Below are positions 15,023 through 20,935 of a DNA stretch of 34,521 nucleotides, piece after piece. Source of the DNA: Coraliomargarita sp. (lineage in GTDB: Bacteria > Verrucomicrobiota > Verrucomicrobiia > Opitutales > UBA953); the NCBI GenBank assembly GCA_024638885.1, contig JAHEJL010000020.1, positions 1 through 34,521 of the forward strand, in the 5' to 3' direction. The notes under the pieces were generated by a model. The model had not been told where the DNA came from. It saw only the letters and a list, made by a program, of their open reading frames with translations, and made no database searches. Each line of letters opens with the position of its first letter. The stretch's first letter is position 1. The position numbers were made by a program, and so were the translations under genes.

Positions 15023-15319
15023 AGGGGGCACGTGGGCAAGGGGACACGGGGACAAGGGAGATGCAAAGAGGCCCGGAGGCCCAGAGGCTCAGTTGACCAG
15101 ATAAGGCAACAGGTAGGGCTGACCGGCTCGGTCAGCCGAGGTTGAGCGAGGCTCTCAACCCTACCGAACTACAACCTATGTCGTGACGCGGTCCCGACCT
15201 ACCCAATGCATCCCTTTTATTCCTGGGCCTCTGAGCCTCTGGTCAACTGAGCCTCTCTGCCATCGCCCCCTTGCCCACTTGTCACCGTGTCCACTTGTCA
15301 CCGTGTCCACATGCCCCCT
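15023..15319. repeat. Nested palindromic island, copy B
   Basis: L (from 15023), R (about 15067-15100), type d unit (15113-15202), inverted R (15225-15256), then a duplicated inverted L core in which CACTTGTCACCGTGTC occurs twice (15275-15307), ending CCCCCT. The CoADR stop lies 7 bp before L; only a weak CGCC/GGCG stem surrounds it. Confidence 0.86.
15113..15202. repeat. GTAGGG unit type d, copy 2
   Basis: The first hairpin is as in copy 1. The second has GCTCTCAACC in place of GCGCTCAACC, shortening the stem to 7 bp. One C is lost before the last CTAC. Confidence 0.8.
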
Positions 15320-15529
15320 GCGAAGGCCCTACCTCGATACCACAAATCCCCAGTTCGCCGCAGGGCGAACCATGGTAGGGGCACGATTTATCGTGCACTC
15401 CTGCGGGGAGGGCGCGGCGTAGCCACGCCCCTACCTTTCGGCCGCCCTGCGGCGGCCAGTTCCCCAGACACGACGCCGGCAGGCCCCGCCTTCGCTCGAC
15501 TTTTCGTCCCTGACGGGTAGAACTCCCTC
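15320..15529. repeat. Remaining spacer before the M42 gene, with type b unit
   Basis: GTTCGCC-GCA-GGGCGAAC hairpin, then type b copy 2 (15375-15434), then GGCCGCC-CTGC-GGCGGCC, then about 70 bp of unique DNA before the M42 ATG. A truncated CGAAGGC follows the island at 15321. No promoter can be named. Confidence 0.75.
15375..15434. repeat. GTAGGG unit type b, copy 2
   Basis: A 60 bp unit with hairpins GCACGA...TCGTGC and GGGCGCGGC...GCCACGCCC. It is flanked by the same outer hairpins as copy 3 at 24787. Confidence 0.8.
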
Positions 15530-16609
15530 ATGTCCAAAAAGTCCGCCAAGCCTGCCGGTTACCCTGAATTCCTGAAGGAACTGCTCGAGGCGAAGTCGCC
15601 GACCGGCCACGAATTCGCGGCCCAGAAGGTCATCGACGACCACGTCGAGAAGTCGGCCGATAAGTATTCCAAGGACGCCCTTGGCAACCGCATCGCGGAG
15701 CTCCAGGGCGACGGCGGCCCCACCCTGATGTTCGCCGGCCACATCGACGAGATCGGCCTGATCATCTCGCACGTCGACGACCGCGGCTACCTCTACTTCG
15801 AATTCCTCGGCGGCCACGACCAGATCATCCCCTCCGGCCGCCGCCTCCACATCCTCACCCGCAACGGCCCCGTGCTCGGCATCACCGGCAAGCGCGCCGT
15901 ACACCTGCTCTCGCCCGAAGACCGCAAGCGCGTCCCGGAGCGTCATGACATGTGGATCGACATCGGCGTGAACAACCGCGCCGACGCCCTCGCGATCGTC
16001 CGCATCGGCGACCCCGCCGTGTACACCGACGGCCCGGAAATCCTCCGCGGCAGCATCGGCGTGGCCCGCGCGTTCGACGACAAGGCCGGCGCCTACGTGT
16101 GCATGGAAGCCTTCCGTCGCCTCTCCAAGGAGAAGAAGCTCGCCGCCCGCGTCGTCTCCGTGGCCACCACCCAGGAAGAGATCGGCACGCGTGGCGCGCA
16201 GGTCGCCGCCCAGGGCATCCACCCTGACGTCTCCATCGCCGTCGACGTCGGCCACGCCACCGACCACCCCGACGCCGATAACCGCAAGTTCGGTCGCTTC
16301 ACCCTTTCCGGCGGTCCCATCATCGCCCGCGGCCCGAACATCAACCCGCTCGTCTACGACCAGATGGTCGAAGCCGCCGAGTCGATCGGCATCCCTTACC
16401 AGGTCGGCGCCGAGTCGCGTCCGACCGGCACCGACGCCCGCGCCATCCAGATGGCCGGCCCCGGCGTCGCCTGCGGCCTGCTCTCCATCCCTCTCCGCTA
16501 CATGCACACCCCGGGCGAAGTCGTCGACCTCAACGTCGTCGAGCAGTCCGTGCAGCTCCTCGTCGAGTTCGCCTGCCGCGTGAAGAAGAAGCAGAATTAC
16601 GCTTGGTAA
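15530..16609 (+). CDS. M42 family aminopeptidase (FrvX-type)
   Basis: Cytosolic di-metal aminopeptidase of the tetrahedral (TET) type that trims peptides. The 359 residues are the usual length. The ligand set can be read directly: H71 in AGHIDEIG, bridging D183 in ARAFDDKAG, catalytic base E216 and ligand E217 in TQEEIG, D239 in AVDVGHA, and H326 in RYMHTPGE. A lysine-rich N-terminal extension (MSKKSAKPAGYP) precedes the conserved EFLKELLEAKSPTGHE. No signal peptide is present. The gene stands alone between two repeat islands. The specificity (glutamyl, leucyl or other) cannot be told from sequence. Confidence 0.93.
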   Translation: MSKKSAKPAGYPEFLKELLEAKSPTGHEFAAQKVIDDHVEKSADKYSKDALGNRIAELQGDGGPTLMFAGHIDEIGLIISHVDDRGYLYFEFLGGHDQIIPSGRRLHILTRNGPVLGITGKRAVHLLSPEDRKRVPERHDMWIDIGVNNRADALAIVRIGDPAVYTDGPEILRGSIGVARAFDDKAGAYVCMEAFRRLSKEKKLAARVVSVATTQEEIGTRGAQVAAQGIHPDVSIAVDVGHATDHPDADNRKFGRFTLSGGPIIARGPNINPLVYDQMVEAAESIGIPYQVGAESRPTGTDARAIQMAGPGVACGLLSIPLRYMHTPGEVVDLNVVEQSVQLLVEFACRVKKKQNYAW

Positions 16610-16627
16610 GCGAAAGCTTACCAAGCG
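16600..16627 (+). terminator. Strong hairpin containing the M42 gene stop codon
   Basis: CGCTTGGTAAGC - GAAA - GCTTACCAAGCG is a perfect 12 bp stem with a GNRA tetraloop. The stop TAA (16607-16609) is in the left arm, so the last codons are mirrored after the gene. Arm L starts at 16628. No T-run follows. Confidence 0.55.
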
Positions 16628-16903
16628 AGGGGGCAAGTGGGCACGGTGACACGTGGACAAGGGAAGACACAAAGAGGCCCGGAGGCCCAGAGGCTCAGTT
16701 GACCAGATAAGGCAACAGGTAGGGCTGACCGGCTCGGTCAGCCGAGGTTGAGCGAGGCGCTCAACCCTACCGAACTACAACCTATGTCGTGACGCGGTCC
16801 CGACCCTACCATTTGCATCCCATTTATTCATGGGCCTCTGAGCCTCTGGTCAACTGGGCCTCTCTGCCATCGCCCCCATGCCCACTTGCCAGCATGCCCC
16901 CCT
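16628..16903. repeat. Nested palindromic island, copy C
   Basis: L (16628-16665), R (16673-16706), type d unit (16719-16809), inverted R (16832-16863), inverted L (to 16903). It is almost identical to copy A over R and type d. The L arms differ by small changes (GGGGGCAAGTGGGCACGG here). Confidence 0.88.
16719..16809. repeat. GTAGGG unit type d, copy 3
   Basis: As far as I can see identical to copy 1 over its 91 bp, with all three hairpins and three GTAGGG/CCCTAC feet. Confidence 0.85.
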
Positions 16904-16923
16904 CGAAGGCATAGCCTTCGCAG

Positions 16924-17046
16924 GTAGGGCGGCGATTGCCATCGCCGCCGTTCGAGACCGAGGCCGGAAGTCGCCGGGTCTTAGCCTAGGCCGGTGATAG
17001 CCCTATCTGCCGTCGCGAACGGACGTGATGGCAATCACGTCCCTAC
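16924..17046. repeat. GTAGGG unit type c, copy 3
   Basis: A 123 bp unit with the same hairpins as copies 1 and 2. The linker differs again, except for a shared CTTAGCCTA word also seen in copy 1. Confidence 0.83.
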
Positions 17047-17060
17047 CCGTTCAGACCAAA

Positions 17061-17142
17061 CTCAAAGGGAAACCGGAGACCGGGTGATTGGCTGGGGCCC
17101 TATGCCCCAAGCTAACATTCCGGTTTCCGGTCTCCCCTTGAG
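17061..17142. repeat. S palindrome, copy 4
   Basis: CTCAAAGGGAAACCGGAGAC with partner CCGGTTTCCGGTCTCCCC and TTGAG. It is one of the most regular copies. Confidence 0.78.
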
Positions 17143-17272
17143 TGGCTCGGCCTCTGGTCAACCGAGCCTCTGGGCCTCTTCGTGAGCTCCTTGCCCCCGT
17201 GTCACCGTGCCCACCTGCCCCCTTTTAGATCCATCCATTTGCACTCCTTCTCTCGGCCGTTAGTTTCACGCC

Positions 17273-18703
17273 ATGCCCTCCCCTGCCATCGTCTGGCTTC
17301 GCCTGGACCTTCGCCTCGCCGACAATCCGTCGCTTGAGGCGGCGGTGAAGCATGGCGGCCCGGTCATCCCGGTCTTCATCCATGATCCGGAGGCCGAAGG
17401 ACATTGGCAGCCCGGCGGCGCGTCGAACTGGTGGTTGCACCACGCGCTGGTGGACCTCGCGGAGCAGTTCGCAAAGGTCGGCAGCCCGCTCGTCATCCGC
17501 CACGGCGATTCGCTCGCCGAGCTCAAGCAGCTCGCCAAGGAGACCGGCGCGGAGCTCGTCACTTGGAACCGCCGTCACGAGCCCCTGATCATCGAGCGCG
17601 ACACCCAGGTAAAGACCTCGTTGCGCAACGCCGGCCTCAAGGCCGAGTCGTTCAACGGCAACCTCCTGCACGAGCCGCACCTCGTGAAGACCCTCGCCGG
17701 CAATCCCTTCCAGGTCTTCACGCCTTTCTGGAAGAACTGCCTCGCGAACCTCAAGTTCGGCATCCCGCTCAAGGCCCCGAAGAAGCTCACGCCCTTCGAC
17801 AAGCCGCTGAAGTCGGTCGACGTCGCCAAGCTCGGCCTGCTCCCGAAGATCAAGTGGGACACCGCCTTCCCGAAGCACTGGGACCCGACGCGCGCCGGCG
17901 CCGAGCAACGCCTGAAGAACTTCGTGGCCGCGCCGGTGAAGGATTATCCCACCGAGCGCGACATCCCCAAGAACGACGGCACCTCGCGCCTGTCGCCCTA
18001 CCTGCACTTCGGCCAGATCTCCCCGCTCGAGATCGTGGACGCCGTGCGCACCGCCGGACACCTCGGCACCAAGGGCGGCGAGAAATACGTGGCGGAGGTC
18101 GGCTGGCGCGAGTTCGCCCAGCACCTCATCCATCACTTCCCCCAGACCCCGGACCGTCCGCTCCGCAAGGAGTTCGAAAAGTTCCCCTGGCAGCCGGACA
18201 AGAAGCTCCTGCGCGCGTGGCAGGTCGGCCGCACCGGCTACCCGATCGTCGACGCCGGTATGCGTCAGCTCTGGCAGACCGGCTGGCAGCACAACCGCGT
18301 GCGCATGATCGCCGCGTCGGTGCTCGTGAAGCACCTCCTCCAGCCCTGGCACGAAGGCGCCAAGTGGTATTGGGACACCCTCGTGGACGCCGACCTCGGC
18401 GCGAACACCATGGGCTGGCAGTGGGCCGGCGGTTGTGGTGCCGACGCCGCGCCGTATTTCCGCGTCTTCAATCCCGTCCTCCAGGGCGAGAAGTTCGACC
18501 CCGATGGCGACTACGTGCGCCGCTGGGTGCCTGAGCTCGCCAAGCTCCCCGCCGAGTGGATCCACCAGCCGTGGGAAGCGCCTATGCACGTCCTCGCCGA
18601 AGCCGGCATCAAACTCGGCAAGGATTACCCAGCCCCGCTCATCGGCCTGACCGAAGGCCGCGACCGGGCGCTGAAGGCGCTGAAGGGGATGAGGCCTGAG
18701 TAG
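17273..18703 (+). CDS. phrB: Deoxyribodipyrimidine photolyase (CPD class I)
   Basis: Light-driven repair of cyclobutane pyrimidine dimers using reduced FAD. The 476 residues fit the family. The N-terminal antenna domain starts VWLRLDLRLADNPSL and has VTWNRRHEP. The FAD domain shows SRLSPYLHFGQISP, a WREFAQHLIHH stretch, GYPIVDAGMRQLWQTGWQHNRVRMIAASVLVKHL and ANTMGWQWAGGCGADAAPYFRVFNP, which carry FAD and DNA contacts and tryptophans of the electron-transfer path. The usual WFRxDLR has become WLRLDLR; the antenna cofactor cannot be assigned. It is a lone gene between islands. A CPD photolyase is preferred over a cryptochrome, although the families are close. Confidence 0.94.
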   Translation: MPSPAIVWLRLDLRLADNPSLEAAVKHGGPVIPVFIHDPEAEGHWQPGGASNWWLHHALVDLAEQFAKVGSPLVIRHGDSLAELKQLAKETGAELVTWNRRHEPLIIERDTQVKTSLRNAGLKAESFNGNLLHEPHLVKTLAGNPFQVFTPFWKNCLANLKFGIPLKAPKKLTPFDKPLKSVDVAKLGLLPKIKWDTAFPKHWDPTRAGAEQRLKNFVAAPVKDYPTERDIPKNDGTSRLSPYLHFGQISPLEIVDAVRTAGHLGTKGGEKYVAEVGWREFAQHLIHHFPQTPDRPLRKEFEKFPWQPDKKLLRAWQVGRTGYPIVDAGMRQLWQTGWQHNRVRMIAASVLVKHLLQPWHEGAKWYWDTLVDADLGANTMGWQWAGGCGADAAPYFRVFNPVLQGEKFDPDGDYVRRWVPELAKLPAEWIHQPWEAPMHVLAEAGIKLGKDYPAPLIGLTEGRDRALKALKGMRPE

Positions 18704-18714
18704 GTTACGAAAAT

Positions 18715-18951
18715 CTCAAAGGGAAACCGGAGACCGGATAATTGGCTGGGGGCATCTTTAGGTAGGGCTGACCGGCCCGGTCAGCCGCGGTTGCGCGGGC
18801 CGCTCAACCCTACCTGATCACAACCTATGTCGTGACGCGGTCCCGACCCTACCCACTAAAGGTATTGGCGGTTAGCGGTTGGCGGTTGGGCACACAAATC
18901 CCGCCCTAATAAGCCCCCGGCATCCTATCCGGTTTCCGGTCTCCCCTTGAG
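18715..18951. repeat. S palindrome, copy 5, with another repeat inside it
   Basis: The left arm CTCAAAGGGAAACCGGAGAC and right arm CCGGTTTCCGGTCTCCCC TTGAG pair over about 39 bp, but the centre is about 160 bp, where other copies have 10-20. Type d unit 18762-18852 sits in it. Confidence 0.78.
18762..18852. repeat. GTAGGG unit type d, copy 4 (diverged)
   Basis: Loop 1 is GGCCC in place of GGCTC. The second hairpin is GGTTGCGC...GCTCAACC with one mismatch. The third hairpin is as in the other copies. No L or R modules flank it directly. Confidence 0.8.
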
Positions 18952-19035
18952 TGGTTCAATCTCTGGACCTCGGAGCCTCTGGGCCTCTCTGCCATCTCCC
19001 CATGCCCACGTGCCCACTTGCCAACGTGCCCTCTT

Positions 19036-19052
19036 CCGCCGATTCTCGGCGG
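19036..19052. repeat. Hairpin directly before the acyltransferase start codon
   Basis: CCGCCGA-TTC-TCGGCGG, a perfect 7 bp stem whose last base touches the ATG. It sits just outside the inverted L arm, as the stop-codon hairpins do on the other side of islands. It would occupy the ribosome-binding region of the mRNA. Confidence 0.6.
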
Positions 19053-20234
19053 ATGAGCACCCCCTCTGGCTCCGCGACCCTGCCCGAACGCCTGGTCGCG
19101 CTCGATGCATTCCGCGGGTTGACAATGTTGTTCATGGCCTCTTCGGGTTTCGGGATCCCGCAGATCGCGAAGGCCTTTCCGGATTCCGCCTTCTGGGAAC
19201 TCCTCCGTTACAACACCACGCATGCGGCGTGGGTGGGTGGCGGGGCGTGGGATATGATCCAGCCCGCGTTCATGTTCATGGTCGGCATGGCCTTGCCGTT
19301 CTCGTCGTCGCGTCGCAGCGCCGAGGGGCAGGACGGACGCCGTCGCTTCCTCCACACCCTGTGGCGGGCCTTCGTATTGGTCGCCTTGGGCATCTTCCTA
19401 TCCACCAGCGCCGGCGGACGGCCTAACTTCATCTTCACGAACGTCCTCGCCCAGATCGGTCTCGGCTACGTCTTCCTCACCCTGCTCGTCGGCAAAGGCT
19501 GGAAGATCCAGCTCGGGGCCATCGGGGTAATCGCCGTCGCCACCTGGACCGCATTCGTGCTCACGCCCGTGGCTGGACCCGGGACTGACTTCAAAGCCCT
19601 CGGCGTCACCGAGCCCGGCCAGACCTTCAGCGGCCTCTGGGCGCACTGGAACATGGGCGCCAACTTCGCGGCCTCGTTCGACCAGTGGTTCCTGAACCTC
19701 TTCCCGCGGGAGGCCCCGTTCGTCTTCAACAACGGCGGCTACCAGACGCTCAACTTCGTCCCCGCGCTGATCACCATGATCCTCGGGCTCATGGCGGGAG
19801 AGAACCTGCGGAGCGAGAAGACCCCCGGGGAGAAGCTCAATTGGCTCCTCAAGGCGGGCGGCCTCTGCCTCGTCCTCGCGCTCGTGACCGGCACCACCCT
19901 CTGCCCCGTCATCAAACGCCTCTGGACGCCTTCCTGGGCCTTTTACAGCGGCGCCGTAGTCCTCTGGGCCTTCGCCCTCTTCTACTGGTTCATCGACATC
20001 AAGGGCTGCAAAGCGTGGACCTTCCCGCTCGTCGTCGTCGGCATGAACTCCATCGCCATCTACGTCGCCTACCAGCTCACCGCCGGCTGGATCCGCAACA
20101 TCGGCAAGACCTGGCTCGGCAACGACCTCTTCGCCGGCACTTACGGCGGCCTCGCCTCAAGCCTCCTCGTCCTCGGCGCCCTCTGGACCTTCTGCTGGTG
20201 GCTCTACCGCCGGAAAGTGTTTATCCGGATCTAG
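19053..20234 (+). CDS. DUF5009 / HGSNAT-like multi-pass membrane acyltransferase
   Basis: Integral membrane protein of 393 residues with about ten hydrophobic segments. The N-terminal RLVALDAFRGLTMLFM matches the R-x-x-x-LDxFRGL motif of the heparan-alpha-glucosaminide N-acetyltransferase/DUF5009 family, and HAAWVGGGAWDMIQPAFMFMVGMAL carries the conserved His and the Asp/Pro of the substrate pocket. These proteins move acyl groups across the membrane onto sugars; bacterial substrates are mostly unknown. The upstream open frame from 18951 is repeat sequence, so the ATG at 19053 is chosen. The start follows a hairpin and no Shine-Dalgarno site is separable from it. The stop shares CTAG with the stop of the convergent peptidase gene. 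Confidence 0.87.
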   Translation: MSTPSGSATLPERLVALDAFRGLTMLFMASSGFGIPQIAKAFPDSAFWELLRYNTTHAAWVGGGAWDMIQPAFMFMVGMALPFSSSRRSAEGQDGRRRFLHTLWRAFVLVALGIFLSTSAGGRPNFIFTNVLAQIGLGYVFLTLLVGKGWKIQLGAIGVIAVATWTAFVLTPVAGPGTDFKALGVTEPGQTFSGLWAHWNMGANFAASFDQWFLNLFPREAPFVFNNGGYQTLNFVPALITMILGLMAGENLRSEKTPGEKLNWLLKAGGLCLVLALVTGTTLCPVIKRLWTPSWAFYSGAVVLWAFALFYWFIDIKGCKAWTFPLVVVGMNSIAIYVAYQLTAGWIRNIGKTWLGNDLFAGTYGGLASSLLVLGALWTFCWWLYRRKVFIRI

Positions 20235-20935
20235 ACTCCGAGATATCGCGTATCGATAACCTTTTCGAACGCACCTTTTGGACCCATCTCGACCTTGCGC
20301 GCTTTAGCAGACGGGAGGGAACTTATCGCCTCAATCATGACACTATCTTCGAAATACAGTGCTGCGCCATCATCAAGGCCGTAACCTGCGGGCATGGCAC
20401 CTGACGAAACCAGCTGGAGGAAGGAGGGCCTTCGCTCAGTTTCGCCGTCAAAATGAGGAGAACAGCTTCCCTTCAGGAGGCCCAAGCACTCCATAACACC
20501 TAACGTGCCAGATGAATCCGTGTGTCCACGCTCGAACCAACAAATCGCCCCGGCACTTAATCCGCATAGCAGCACTCCGGATTCGGCAGCGTGACGAATA
20601 TGGGGAACCAAACCAGCCGCATTCCAGACCGCTAGCATATTCCGCGTATTTCCGCCTCCGACATAGAGAACATCACTGCTGGCTAGCGTCTCTCTCCAAT
20701 CTTTCTTTTGACGAAATAACGGGAGATGACACGGAGTGCACTCGAAGGCACTCATCGCATTATAAAACTTCTCTATATATCCTTCGGAATCTCCGCTAGC
20801 AGTAGGGATAAAACAGACCTTAGGTTTGTGAGTCCGAGCCTTTGAGAGGATATAGGCATCCAGCAAAGGGTTTTCCGGCTCCATCGAAAAGCCGCCACCA
20901 CCCATCGCGACAAATTTTCCTTTAACTATTGTCAC
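20231..20935 (-). CDS. S51 family serine peptidase (peptidase E / cyanophycinase-like)
   Basis: A 234-residue protein with the class-I glutaminase-like fold of peptidase E. The nucleophile elbow is CGLS127AGAICWF. VLYVGGGNTRNMLAVW precedes it, and H161 in SPHFDGE is the likely catalytic His. Characterised relatives cleave Asp-X dipeptides or cyanophycin; the exact substrate is unknown. The start is a GTG whose GTGA overlaps the purL stop, so translation is probably coupled. Its base composition is out of place: 60-base lines within it hold 32 and 23 G/C, against 41 for a line in purL, suggesting recent transfer. It has no signal peptide. Confidence 0.88.
   Translation of the reverse strand: MTIVKGKFVAMGGGGFSMEPENPLLDAYILSKARTHKPKVCFIPTASGDSEGYIEKFYNAMSAFECTPCHLPLFRQKKDWRETLASSDVLYVGGGNTRNMLAVWNAAGLVPHIRHAAESGVLLCGLSAGAICWFERGHTDSSGTLGVMECLGLLKGSCSPHFDGETERRPSFLQLVSSGAMPAGYGLDDGAALYFEDSVMIEAISSLPSAKARKVEMGPKGAFEKVIDTRYLGV

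Larger units (their letters stand above)
16904..17223. repeat. Second half of the island before the photolyase gene
   Basis: CGAAGGC hairpin (16904-16920), type c unit copy 3 (16924-17046), S copy 4 (17061-17142), inverted R (about 17143-17180), and a second inverted L (17190-17223) that ends CCCCCT. With the L at 16628 this gives long terminal inverted repeats around about 600 bp. The last 49 bp before the photolyase ATG are unique. Confidence 0.82.
18704..19035. repeat. Repeat island between the photolyase and acyltransferase genes
   Basis: No gene. An S palindrome whose arms (18715-18753 and about 18913-18951) are pulled apart by a type d GTAGGG unit and by a short unique part with GGCGGTTAGCGGTTGGCGGTT. 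Inverted R (about 18957-18990) and inverted L (18998-19035) follow, leading to the hairpin before the next ATG. Confidence 0.83.

Noticed and set aside
10193..17223. CRISPR array
   Set aside because: The repeats are long palindromic composites separated by genes, with no regular short spacers and no cas gene.
16600..17223. Integron cassette array with attC sites
   Set aside because: Hairpins sit at gene ends, but the genes are single-copy housekeeping genes on both strands, the stems share no core site, and no integrase is present.
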